In this document: positions 17,357 through 25,229 of the stretch, piece by piece
How the letters are laid out: every line of letters begins with the position of its first letter
Position numbering within the stretch: position 1 is the stretch's first letter
Assembly (NCBI RefSeq): GCF_027694345.1
Contig: NZ_JAQEVU010000009.1
Coordinates: 11,072-75,071, forward strand
Origin: Varibaculum timonense_A
GTDB taxonomy: Bacteria; Actinomycetota; Actinomycetes; Actinomycetales; Actinomycetaceae
Direction: 5' to 3'
DNA: 64,000 nt
Notes under the pieces: generated by a model
The model's input: only the letters and a program-made list of their open reading frames with translations
Databases searched by the model: none
Told to the model about the DNA's origin: nothing
Program-made: the position numbers and the translations under genes

Positions 17357-17393
17357 GTTGGGGGCGGATTCCGTATCGGAATCCGCCCCCAAC
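17357..17393. terminator. Strong orphan hairpin, possible terminator
   Basis: Perfect 17-bp arms (17357-17373 and 17377-17393, left arm GTTGGGGGCGGATTCCG) with a 3-base loop TAT. Closest genes end 304 bases away (surface protein, which already has a terminator) and 296 bases away (minus-strand hydrolase). No strong T run on either side. Confidence 0.5.
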
Positions 17394-17688
17394 CTTTGTT
17401 CCCCATCTCAAGCAAATAAGGAGATATCAAACGCTTGTCGCTTAACCCTTATTGCTGATATTAAAGGTAAACACTGCATCTGGAAGAGAATATAAACAAA
17501 CCTGAAAGAATGCTTTATATTTGGTAAAAAGTACAGTTAAAAGCTATTTCTAAAGATTTCCTCTAATTTTTCTGACAACTACCTGAAAGCTAAAATGGCT
17601 GGTAAATCAAGATAGTAGCAGCAGCTTAGAAACGGGGCTAAAAGCTAGATAAACCTGCCTATATTCGGATTTTGAATTGGGGCGCTTC

Positions 17689-18507
17689 TTAAGTAGTGGG
17701 GGGAACAGTGCGGGTAGCCCAAGTAAGGATTTGGTTACGTAAGAAATCAACCTTATCTGCGTCCTCGTAGCCCTCATCTAGCTTGCGATAGTTACTGGGT
17801 AAGACCCCATAGAGACTTAGCTGATCTAAAATCAACAACTCACAGTTGGGAGGCAACAAAGCTTGAGGGTCATTAAGCAGGGGAGCGAACCACTGCGAAG
17901 CCAAAGTTTGCGGATCAACTACGAACAGAGTAGGCAGGGCAATATCTTGCAGTAGTTTCTCGGTATCGACAATGGTCAGTTCTTTCAAGGTCTGTTTACC
18001 TATCACGAAATACTGTCGGGAAGCCCCCTGATCGTTGGGGATACGAGTATGTCCTACCTGTTCCAATTCGGCTAGTTGGGAGGAGGAAAACACGTCCTCC
18101 CAAGGAACCTCTGCTGGCCCTAAAATTGGTGCCGTCAAAACTAAAGCCTGTACCTTATCCGGGACGGCGCGTAAAGCAGCTAGAGCTCCCGAACCATCAG
18201 CGTGAAGAATTTGCTGGTCAAAGCCTCTCTCGGCTAGCCAGCCGGCGACGGCTTTTAAATCTTCAATCTGGTTTTCCAAGCTGACAACGTCATCATCGCT
18301 TTTTCCGCATCCCGAAAAATCCATTTGTAAAGTCGCGTAACCAGCAGCTCGATAGGATTTTGCGAAAATATCGAACCAACCCAGATTGTGGCGGTCAAGT
18401 AAGAATGAATGAGCAAAAATCACTGCGCAGTTACTAGAATCAACCGGAACTACGAAATCGGCAGCTAAGCTAATGCCACGTGACGTGTCGATGTTTATTT
18501 CGCTCAT
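17689..18507 (-). CDS. Alpha/beta-hydrolase fold protein
   Basis: 272 residues with the hydrolase-4/S9-like layout: the strand-turn AVIFAHSFLLDRHNLGW (oxyanion region), DFSGCGKSDD, and a nucleophile-elbow position reading LHADGSGALAAL. The elbow departs from GxSxG: either the serine of D-G-S-G-A or the aspartate is the nucleophile. The region around VVDPQT may hold the catalytic acid; no clear terminal histidine is visible (the C-terminus is WATRTVPPTT), so activity is uncertain. The substrate is unknown. Confidence 0.75.
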   Translation of the reverse strand: MSEINIDTSRGISLAADFVVPVDSSNCAVIFAHSFLLDRHNLGWFDIFAKSYRAAGYATLQMDFSGCGKSDDDVVSLENQIEDLKAVAGWLAERGFDQQILHADGSGALAALRAVPDKVQALVLTAPILGPAEVPWEDVFSSSQLAELEQVGHTRIPNDQGASRQYFVIGKQTLKELTIVDTEKLLQDIALPTLFVVDPQTLASQWFAPLLNDPQALLPPNCELLILDQLSLYGVLPSNYRKLDEGYEDADKVDFLRNQILTWATRTVPPTT

Positions 18508-18659
18508 ATAACCACCGTAAACCGGTAATCATAAAAAATGTTGTGAGAATGACCAGAATTTTCTTAGTCTGGCTAGCTAGTTTTTTTAACCGGAGCCCTG
18601 TACGGTGGTTGCGGTAGAATAGTGCACGCCCGCTTTTGACGATTCGAAAGGTAATAGCT

Positions 18660-18992
18660 GTGGGAAAGAAACTATTGACCGTCCTCGGCATCGGTGCTGG
18701 TATCGCGCTAGTTCGCCGTGAGGTTCGTGAGAATCCCGAGGGTGGGGTTGCCAAAACCGTTAATGCAGTGACTTCCAATCCGCAGGTTCGCCGGGCGGGG
18801 CGGGCTACAAAGCAAAAAGCGTCTGAGGTTTTTCGCCGCCAAGGAGAAGCCATAACCGATAAAATCGCGGATGCGGTTAAGGAACGTCTGTTCGGAGTGC
18901 CGGTCACCAATAAAACAAATCCCGAGTTCGTGGACGTGCAAATCGAGGAAATAACGGTTGATGTGCCAGATTCTACCCCTGAAAAAAGTTAG
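18660..18992 (+). CDS. Small protein of unknown function with N-terminal hydrophobic segment
   Basis: About 110 residues. An N-terminal hydrophobic stretch (KLLTVLGIGAGIALV, about 4-18) may anchor it in the membrane; the rest is rich in Lys, Arg and Glu and probably helical, ending in an acidic tail (VQIEEITVDVPDSTPE). I chose the GTG at 18660 because AAAGG lies eight bases upstream; an in-frame TTG at 18636 has no site. It is 36 bases upstream of the VIT gene, so the two are probably cotranscribed. I do not recognise the family. Confidence 0.65.
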   Translation: MGKKLLTVLGIGAGIALVRREVRENPEGGVAKTVNAVTSNPQVRRAGRATKQKASEVFRRQGEAITDKIADAVKERLFGVPVTNKTNPEFVDVQIEEITVDVPDSTPEKS

Positions 18993-19028
18993 AACATCTA
19001 CTTTTGTGACAAGGGGATAGACCGTACG

Positions 19029-20093
19029 GTGCAAGAAACCTCAAAAAAACAACTGCGGCGGTGGCGCAAATACCTCGCGGAAGAACGTCTAGAGGCTGAT
19101 ACCTATCGCTACCTGGCTCGTCACCGATTCGGTGATGAACGGGAAGTGCTTCAGGAACTTTCAGTTGCCGAGGAGCGTCACGAACAGTATTGGTTAAATC
19201 TTTTGGGTGAGGACGCATTGCCGGCTCCCCGGGCAAGTTTGCGTTCACGCTTGCTGAACTTTTTTACCCGAGTTTTCGGCACCATATTTATGTTGGCGAT
19301 GATGCAGCGGGCAGAGCAGCGTCACGATTACGAAGCTGACCATGATGTTCCCAGCGAAATCGTGGCAGACGAAAAGATTCACTCCGAGGTGGTGCGGGCT
19401 CTTGCTGCCCGGCAACGTGCCACTATTTCTGGTAGTTTTCGCGCCGCAGTTTTCGGTGTGAATGATGGATTAGTCTCTACCTGTGCTTTGATTCTAGGGA
19501 TTTTTGGGACGGGAGTTTCAAAAACCACGATTATCGCGACCGGGTTGGCCGGTCTGCTTTCAGGTGCACTGTCCATGGGGGCAGGGGAATATGTGTCGGT
19601 GCGTTCTCAAACTGAACTCTTAGCTTCTTCCTCGCCAGATCCAGAATCTGAACATGCGATTGACAAGCTAAATATGAATCAAAATGAATTAGCGTTGGTG
19701 TTTAGAGCGCGCGGGGATGACGCGCAAACTGCTGATCGGAAAGCGGCCGCTGCTTTTGCGAAGATAAAAATAGGCGAGCAGGCGAATTTAGGGACAAAAA
19801 ATCGTGATTATGAAGAAATCGGAACCGGTATGAGGGCCGCGGTTTCTTCGTTCGCTTTCTTTGCTATCGGAGCGTTTGTGCCCCTTTTCCCATTTTTGCT
19901 GCCGTGTTCGGCGCTTAGTGGTGCAATCGCGGCGGTGGTTTTAGTGGGGGTAACTTTACTGCTAGTCGGGGGGGTTGTCGGGTTGCTGTCTGGCTCCGAC
20001 CCTGCTCCGAAAGCCTTGCGGCAACTGTTTATTGGGTACGGCGCGGCCGGAGTTACTTATCTGTTGGGTTTAGCTATCGGCACACAACTTTAA
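19029..20093 (+). CDS. VIT1/CCC1 family transporter with N-terminal ferritin-like domain
   Basis: 354 residues. The N-terminal half (about 10-130) is rubrerythrin-like with spaced Glu/His (EERLEADTYRYLARH, EERHEQYW). The C-terminal half (about 140-350) is a VIT1/CCC1 membrane domain with AAVFGVNDGLVST, GALSMGAGEYVSVRSQTE and about five hydrophobic helices. Family members move Fe2+ or Mn2+ into a store or out of the cell, with the ferritin-like domain sensing or collecting metal. The GTG at 19029 is the start. Converges on the TRIC gene, 24 bases away. Confidence 0.9.
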   Translation: MQETSKKQLRRWRKYLAEERLEADTYRYLARHRFGDEREVLQELSVAEERHEQYWLNLLGEDALPAPRASLRSRLLNFFTRVFGTIFMLAMMQRAEQRHDYEADHDVPSEIVADEKIHSEVVRALAARQRATISGSFRAAVFGVNDGLVSTCALILGIFGTGVSKTTIIATGLAGLLSGALSMGAGEYVSVRSQTELLASSSPDPESEHAIDKLNMNQNELALVFRARGDDAQTADRKAAAAFAKIKIGEQANLGTKNRDYEEIGTGMRAAVSSFAFFAIGAFVPLFPFLLPCSALSGAIAAVVLVGVTLLLVGGVVGLLSGSDPAPKALRQLFIGYGAAGVTYLLGLAIGTQL

Positions 20094-20117
20094 TAGTTGT
20101 TTTACCGCTAAGAGGTT

Positions 20118-20951
20118 TTAGCTTTCTGGTCGGTTGTTTGTTTCGTTTTGGTTGTAGTTATCTATAATCTGAGCGTGCTTAGCGCCAGTATTTTTGCCGG
20201 TGGCAAGGTCGATTTCTCCTGTTTCGTCCTCTTTGTCTAAAGTTCTGGAGCCGCGTATTTTTAAGTCTCTTAAACGCAGTAACTGTCGCAATTGGCGAGT
20301 GGTTAGTGTGATGGTGAAATCGGGGGCTTCTGGCAAGGTCCAACCGCGCCACTGTGCCAGTAACACGAAAATCAGTGAGGTAATAATAGAAATCCCCATC
20401 CCTAGTACCGGCATTCCCACTTTAAAGAAAATGACCATTAGTACTGCTGATAGGGCGGCGGGGGTGGCGTAAAGGTTAGCTCCTCCGAACACGCGCGGGA
20501 TACGACCAACCATAATGTCGCGAATGATGCCTCCGCCGACTGCCGTGGTTAGCCCCATCATTAGTGCGGGTAGTATCCCTAGCCCTAGGGCAAGGGTTTT
20601 TTGCGCTCCGGTGGCTGCCCAACATCCCAGGCAGAGGGCGTCGGCAACCGTAATTATCCGATTAGTCCATTTAGATTCCAGTCGCCAAAAGAATGCCACT
20701 AATGCACCTAGTAATGCTCCCGCGAGGTAAAAAGGGTCGGTAAATGCGACTGGAATCTTTTGTAATAAAACGTCTCGAGCCATGCCGCCGCCGAGGGCTG
20801 AAATAACTGCTAGGGTAGCGAATCCTATGGCATCAAAGTGGCGTTCTCGAGCTAATTTAGCTCCGATGATGGCTGCGCAGAAAACGCCGGTTACATCAAC
20901 GACGCGAAATGCGGTCGCTACGACTTCAGGACCGAAAGCAGTTGTGGACAT
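20118..20951 (-). CDS. Trimeric intracellular cation channel (TRIC/UPF0126) family protein
   Basis: 277 residues, about seven membrane helices in two homologous UPF0126 repeats, each with the glycine-rich motif (LGGGMARDVLLQKIP near 50; VGGGIIRDIMVGRIP near 138). Prokaryotic TRIC proteins are K+-permeable homotrimers. A hydrophilic C-terminal tail of about 65 residues (rich in R, D, E, N) is longer than usual and is probably cytoplasmic. The gene is monocistronic. Confidence 0.9.
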   Translation of the reverse strand: MSTTAFGPEVVATAFRVVDVTGVFCAAIIGAKLARERHFDAIGFATLAVISALGGGMARDVLLQKIPVAFTDPFYLAGALLGALVAFFWRLESKWTNRIITVADALCLGCWAATGAQKTLALGLGILPALMMGLTTAVGGGIIRDIMVGRIPRVFGGANLYATPAALSAVLMVIFFKVGMPVLGMGISIITSLIFVLLAQWRGWTLPEAPDFTITLTTRQLRQLLRLRDLKIRGSRTLDKEDETGEIDLATGKNTGAKHAQIIDNYNQNETNNRPES

Positions 20952-21177
20952 AGCTTTATTTTTCTATTTTTCCCTCTAGTTTTTCCACTCCGGGAGTAGT
21001 CTGCGGATACACCCCCTAGAACCGAGCCCCTCTTCTTCGGGAGCCGTTTATCGCCACCCAGATTTTCCTCTTTGTTGAGATACGCATATGCATACGAGAG
21101 GGTTTTATCGGAGTTCGGGCAGGGCAGTTAGTAGGTGCGATGGTGATGGGAAAGGGCGTGTGCGAAAAACTTATTAC
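20952..21177. other. Gene-free stretch before repeat copy A
   Basis: About 225 bases upstream of the minus-strand TRIC gene. No open frame of note; the segment near 21103-21119 (AGGGTTTTATCGGAGTTCG) weakly resembles the left core of the hairpin repeats and may be a decayed fragment. Confidence 0.35.
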
Positions 21178-21281
21178 CGCAGGGGGAGATTTTATCCGAG
21201 TGGGTGCGGTGGGCATAAGAATTCGGAAAATGCTTTGGCATTTTTCGAATTCTTGGGCAGGAGGAAAAACCCACCCCTGCG
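21178..21281 (+). repeat. Covarying hairpin repeat, copy A (full)
   Basis: Full element of about 104 bases. Left core TTTTATCCGAGTGGGTGCGG, then TGGGCAT, then an inner stem at 21217-21254 (17 bp with one G-T, loop TTTG), then TTCTTGGGCAGGAGGAAAAA. Outer arms begin CGCAGGGG and end CCCCTGCG. It sits between TRIC and the MFS gene. Confidence 0.85.
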
Positions 21282-21332
21282 CGCCGAAATAATCGGGGTT
21301 TTTACCGAGCCAGACCCGGACATGGAGTGCTG

Positions 21333-23174
21333 TTACCGAGAAGGATCCGGGTTGATTACGGCATCAATTTTATGCTTAGAAGGCAGCCCAGCCAGCAGTA
21401 GTATCCCAGCTAAGGACAAGATGGTATAGAACCAGAACAAGCGAGAAAATCCTTCGTTTAACCCCATCTGGAATGCGGTCTCTATCTGGTCGCGATGGGA
21501 TTCAATATCTTGCAGATACTTAGCTCGCATCTGTTCCACACCTGGAGGAACCGTTCCCATCTGGGCTTTTATCTTGGCTTCTTGCTGATCAAACAGATAG
21601 TTCGCTATTTCTTTAGTCCTATCCACAACGTTCGTGACATCCGCAGATTTGATTTTCTCTTGAATGGGAGCGGGTAAATCTGACATTTTAAAGCCCATAT
21701 CTGCTTTCATCTGGGGCATTCCAGATTTGCTATTTTCTATGGCAGCCATGGTAGGCATCGGCGGCATTTCGGGCATTGCCTCCATTACCTTGCCGGATAG
21801 ACCTCCCATCGCGGTGGCGAGCAACCCTACTAAGATCGCGGGAGCCAAAGTAGTGCCCAGCGAACGAATCAGCGATAGGGTTGCTTGTCCGGAATTAGCG
21901 TCAGACTCGGGAATTAAATGCAAGATTAGGTAGGTTAGTGGTGCGCCCATCAAGAAACCTAGACCTAATCCCATCACAAATATTGATAGTGAAGTTGATA
22001 TTATCCCTGGGTGGGGGCTTGCCCAGAAGATTAGCATTATGCCCGCTATGGTGGAGATTGCAGTGCCTACTCCCAGGATTCGCCGCGGCCCGAAACGGTC
22101 GGTTAAGCGCCCACTAATGGGAGATCCTATTGCCGAGCCCACTCCGATAATGATGGTGGGATAGCCTCCGGCTCCCGAGGGTAGACGTAAACAATTCTCT
22201 GCAAACTGAGGAATAAACATTACCGTCATCATCAAGATGCCAGCAACCGCGCCCATTAGCAGGGTCGATCCCACATTTATGTTTCCGAAGTATTTGAAAT
22301 TGATAATTGGGTCGGCTACCCGGTGTTCGATAACCCAAAAGAGGGGTAGCAGGATTAAGAAGACTACTAACGCTACCCAAACGTTGCGGTCTTTGACGGA
22401 CTCGCCAATCTGGGTGAAATCCAGGTTTTGGAATGCCCATAGTATCGAGGTTGTCATTACTACTAGAACTAATATCCCTGGTAAATCAAGTCTGCGGGAG
22501 GAATCTTGGGTTTCCTTTGGTAATGCCCAAATCCCCAGTCCTACAACAACTATGGCAATGGGAACGTTAATGTAGAAAATCCATTGCCAATTTTCTTGAC
22601 CGGCAATATCGAGAATTAGGGAACCGGCAGAGGCGCCAAATACTGAGGCAACGCCGTAAACCATCCCTACCAGCCCTAGAGCCATACCGCGCTTAGGAGG
22701 AGGGACGATGGTGCCTACTGCCGCGGTGGCAACTGGTACCATCCCGCCCCCTCCGATTGCTTGAATAGCTCGTGAAGCCAGCAGCAATCCTAGAGAGGAG
22801 AAGTCTTGTGCTAGTCCACATCCTAGGGAGCCAAGCCCAAATAACCCAATTGCCAGCACGTACACCGGTTTACGGCCAATAATGTCCGCGATTTTTCCGA
22901 TAACTGGAATCGCTGCCGCATATGCGAGGGTGTAAATAGTAAATACCCAAACCCCGACCTTATCGTCAATGCCTAATCCGTTTTGAATAACGGTGCGAGC
23001 AGGATTTACGATGCCCATATCTAGGGCTCCCATCCCAATCCCTGCTAAGTAGAGGACGAGGACGAGTTTCCACCTTTTGGGGGCGGTAAAGTCGGTATTG
23101 GTTAGCTGGGAGTCGCTATTTTCTGTTTTATGTTCTACTTTTTCGGGTTTCGGGGTTTTTAGCTCGCAGCTCAT
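21333..23174 (-). CDS. DHA2-family MFS multidrug exporter with Met-rich extra loop
   Basis: 613 residues, 14 predicted helices. EmrB/QacA-type antiporter: motif A region GKIADIIGRKPVYV (near 97-110), antiporter motif C in the fifth helix (LVGMVYGVASVFGASAG, near 169-185). Between the last two helices is an unusual hydrophilic insertion of about 110 residues (about 463-575) whose first part carries nine methionines in about 38 residues. It follows the marR gene by 36 bases on the same strand, so a MarR-controlled efflux operon is likely. The substrate is unknown. Confidence 0.9.
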   Translation of the reverse strand: MSCELKTPKPEKVEHKTENSDSQLTNTDFTAPKRWKLVLVLYLAGIGMGALDMGIVNPARTVIQNGLGIDDKVGVWVFTIYTLAYAAAIPVIGKIADIIGRKPVYVLAIGLFGLGSLGCGLAQDFSSLGLLLASRAIQAIGGGGMVPVATAAVGTIVPPPKRGMALGLVGMVYGVASVFGASAGSLILDIAGQENWQWIFYINVPIAIVVVGLGIWALPKETQDSSRRLDLPGILVLVVMTTSILWAFQNLDFTQIGESVKDRNVWVALVVFLILLPLFWVIEHRVADPIINFKYFGNINVGSTLLMGAVAGILMMTVMFIPQFAENCLRLPSGAGGYPTIIIGVGSAIGSPISGRLTDRFGPRRILGVGTAISTIAGIMLIFWASPHPGIISTSLSIFVMGLGLGFLMGAPLTYLILHLIPESDANSGQATLSLIRSLGTTLAPAILVGLLATAMGGLSGKVMEAMPEMPPMPTMAAIENSKSGMPQMKADMGFKMSDLPAPIQEKIKSADVTNVVDRTKEIANYLFDQQEAKIKAQMGTVPPGVEQMRAKYLQDIESHRDQIETAFQMGLNEGFSRLFWFYTILSLAGILLLAGLPSKHKIDAVINPDPSR

Positions 23175-23210
23175 AATAATCCTTGATGTTTAGTTTTGGT
23201 TTCTAAAGCT

Positions 23211-23696
23211 TTAGGACTCTTGATGTGGGGAAGTGTCTAGAGAATCTAAAAATTGACCTAGCATTTCGCTAAAAGTAGCCAGTTCGTTTTCGCTGCGATT
23301 GGCAAATAATCCCTTTAATCCTGCCTCCATGGGGGCGGTAAAATCGTGTCCGATTTTCCCGCCTAGTTCCGAGATGCGCAGTATAGTTTTACGGCGGTCG
23401 CTATCGCTGGTTTCGCGATTTACATATCCAGAATCGACTAGCCGATCAGTCAAATAGCTGACTGCCGCTCGCGTAATTTGTAACTTTTTCGCTAGTTGCG
23501 AGGGGGATAGGGGTTGTTCGGATAGTTCTGCTTGCCAGATTTGCAAGAGAGCCTCTCCATCTTTTCCGTGCAGCCCTACTTTTGATGAATACCGATTGGT
23601 TAGGTCATTTGCTGTGAAAATCAGGCGATGTAACTGGTAGAGGAGTTTCTCTAGGTGTTGTTTGCGTTTGATTTCTGGCTTAGCTTCTTCAGTCAT
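23211..23696 (-). CDS. MarR family transcriptional regulator
   Basis: 161 residues with a central winged helix: LSPSQLAKKLQITRAAVSYL (recognition helix, about 60-79) and wing ETSDSDRRKTILRISELG. First gene of an operon with the MFS exporter; expected to repress it until a ligand binds. No Shine-Dalgarno precedes the ATG, and a -10 box lies seven bases upstream, so the mRNA is probably leaderless. Two palindromes overlap the promoter and suggest autoregulation. Confidence 0.92.
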   Translation of the reverse strand: MTEEAKPEIKRKQHLEKLLYQLHRLIFTANDLTNRYSSKVGLHGKDGEALLQIWQAELSEQPLSPSQLAKKLQITRAAVSYLTDRLVDSGYVNRETSDSDRRKTILRISELGGKIGHDFTAPMEAGLKGLFANRSENELATFSEMLGQFLDSLDTSPHQES

Positions 23697-23699
23697 GTA

Positions 23700-23733
23700 G
23701 TTAAGTATATTAACGGTTAAGAAACTTAATCAA
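23700..23733 (-). promoter_or_regulatory. marR promoter with two overlapping operator palindromes
   Basis: Read on the minus strand: -35 TTGATT (23728-23733), 18 bases, -10 TATACT (23704-23709), then seven bases to the ATG. The palindromes GTTAA-N5-TTAAC (23700-23714) and TTAAG-N3-CTTAA (23717-23729) cover the promoter. Confidence 0.65.
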
Positions 23734-23947
23734 ATTGTTTTGTGGTTCACCCCGTGAAGATGCCCGTTTCGCCCTCCCGGTACATTATCGCCCTCCCGAT
23801 TGGGAGAATTTCCGGTTATTTGGGGAGTCTGTGTCCAGTTGGGAGGGTGTTTTTGTCTGTGGAGGGCGTTTTTGTCTTGGAAGGTGCAACAATTGATTAC
23901 TGTCGATGCTGGCAGAATGCAGGAGCTGGCAGATATCGGGATTAATG
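23734..23947. other. Gene-free stretch upstream of marR
   Basis: About 210 bases. Contains two CGCCCTCCCG units (near 23769 and 23790) and two complementary GGGAGGG/GGAGGGCG units followed by GTTTTTGTCT (near 23843-23880), so it can fold into a long imperfect hairpin. It may be a decayed relative of the hairpin repeats; no gene seen. Confidence 0.35.
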
Positions 23948-24056
23948 CCCAGAGGAGCCGGTTTTATCCGAGTGGGTGCGGTGGGCATAAGAATTTGGGA
24001 AATACCTGGGGTATTTCCCAAATTCTTGGGCGGGAGGAAAAACCGGATCCTTTGGG
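23948..24056 (+). repeat. Covarying hairpin repeat, copy B (full)
   Basis: Same cores as copy A, but with different stems that still pair: outer arms CCCAGAGGAGCCGGTTTT and CCGGATCCTTTGGG (approximately complementary), inner stem a perfect 18 bp (23989-24006 with 24010-24027, left arm AAGAATTTGGGAAATACC) with loop TGG. Confidence 0.85.
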
Positions 24057-24107
24057 TACGGCTGTAGCACGCGCGTAACAGCGATTTAACCAGCAGGTAT
24101 ATAAATT

Positions 24108-24142
24108 CGCAGGGGAAGATTTTATCCGAGTGGGTGCGGTGG
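24108..24142 (+). repeat. Hairpin repeat, copy C (left half only)
   Basis: Left arm CGCAGGGGAAGATTTT and left core up to GGTGCGGTGG are present; the inner stem and right half are missing. The sequence ends abruptly into unrelated bases. Confidence 0.75.
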
Positions 24143-24199
24143 AGGTGCGAGCCGCGACCGGTAAAAGATACGAGAGAAGATTGGCAGGAGTGTACGTTT

Positions 24200-24301
24200 G
24201 CAGGGGTAGATTTTATCCGAGTGGGTGCGGTGGGCGTAAGAATTCGGGAAACGCCGCTACGTTTTCCGAATTCTTGGGCAGGAGGAAAAATCTACCCCTG
24301 C
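24200..24301 (+). repeat. Covarying hairpin repeat, copy D (full)
   Basis: Outer arms GCAGGGGTAGATTTT and AAATCTACCCCTGC are exactly complementary; inner arms AAGAATTCGGGAAACG and CGTTTTCCGAATTCTT pair with one mismatch around loop CCGCTA. Lies just downstream of the HNH gene's stop codon. Confidence 0.88.
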
Positions 24302-24344
24302 GAGCAGGGGACTAACAACACTCGCGTACTATTACCGAACCGCG

Positions 24345-25136
24345 CTAACCAACGGGAAGGGGGTGCGCGGGGCAGGATGCCGCCACCGAAGCCATCGCGC
24401 GCTTTTCTGCCGGGGTGACCCATAAATGCCACTTATTTTTTACCGCCACCTGTAAAGCAACATATTGGCATTGAAACCCCTTATTTGGGGGCAGCCAACT
24501 GGCAGCGTCCTTATCTTTCTTATCTTGATTTGCCGTTCCATCGACCGCCAGCAGATTCAAGGGGTCATTGGCGAAACGTTCACGAGTCTTTGTATCCCAC
24601 TTACTAGCTCCGGTTTTCCAGGCATTAGAAAGCGCAACTACGTGGTCAATCTGAATCTTTGATGAAGTCTCGGCACCTTTATGGAAATGCTGATATTTAC
24701 CGGTATAAGGCTCAGTGAAAGTCCCAGACAGTACCGTGCAATCATGTGTACCTGGTTTAATCTTTACTGCTGAAAGGTCACGCCGTAAAATATCATTTCG
24801 CGTGTCGCAGCCATTGTGATCAATGTCTGCCCAGCGGATACCAAATTCGGAACGGTCATAAGCGCTGGCACTTTTCCATTGAGCTTCCGGTAACTTCGAG
24901 ATTGCTTTCACTAAATCAGTCTGCACCGATTCAGCCAAAATCTGATCTGCGCTTTTACCCCAATCAGGTAGCTGAACCTTAGGGGCTCCCCTATGGGAAA
25001 GACCAGCTAAATCTGGTCCCAGTCCGGGAACAAAAGCCCAGATTAACAAGGCAATTGTAAAAAATGCGACTATCCGGCTTCCCCAGGAAGATTTTTTCCA
25101 TAACCGTGCATATTGGTTTTGCTTACGATACCCCAT
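24345..25136 (-). CDS. Membrane-anchored or secreted HNH endonuclease family protein (DUF1524)
   Basis: 263 residues. An N-terminal hydrophobic helix (about 20-40) after a basic start suggests a signal anchor or signal peptide. The C-terminal DUF1524/HNH domain shows IQIDHVVALSNAWKTGA (metal-binding Asp-His near 167), NDPLNLLAVDGTANQDKKDKD and a Cys pair (C74/C106 region and GFQCQYVAL) fitting an extracytoplasmic, disulfide-bonded nuclease. Such proteins are frequent in Actinobacteria; their target (environmental DNA or a competitor) is not known. Hairpin repeats B-D lie directly downstream. Confidence 0.85.
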   Translation of the reverse strand: MGYRKQNQYARLWKKSSWGSRIVAFFTIALLIWAFVPGLGPDLAGLSHRGAPKVQLPDWGKSADQILAESVQTDLVKAISKLPEAQWKSASAYDRSEFGIRWADIDHNGCDTRNDILRRDLSAVKIKPGTHDCTVLSGTFTEPYTGKYQHFHKGAETSSKIQIDHVVALSNAWKTGASKWDTKTRERFANDPLNLLAVDGTANQDKKDKDAASWLPPNKGFQCQYVALQVAVKNKWHLWVTPAEKRAMASVAASCPAHPLPVG

Positions 25137-25229
25137 GCTTCTATTGTGCTTTTTTGACGATTTGATTTGCTTTAACTTTACCGCGCTGAGGGATATTCGG
25201 ATTTATTGGCGGCGGTGCAAAATAGAAAT

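Larger units (their letters stand above)
17121..17688. other. Gene-free stretch with homopolymer tract and orphan hairpin
   Basis: About 570 bases with no convincing gene. It holds a T9-G9 tract (17234-17251), a very strong hairpin (17357-17393) and an A/T-rich tail. A 70-codon frame on the minus strand (17199-17411) runs through both the tract and the hairpin and has no ribosome site, so I do not call it. Confidence 0.5.

Noticed and set aside
17199..17411. 70-codon minus-strand frame in the gap after the LPATG gene
   Set aside because: It runs through a homopolymer tract and a strong hairpin, and has no ribosome-binding site or recognisable motif.
21088..21429. Open frames spanning the hairpin repeats (also at 23785-24315 and 28058-28333)
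   Set aside because: They share short peptides only because they translate the repeat cores; arms covary as nucleic acid and not as codons.
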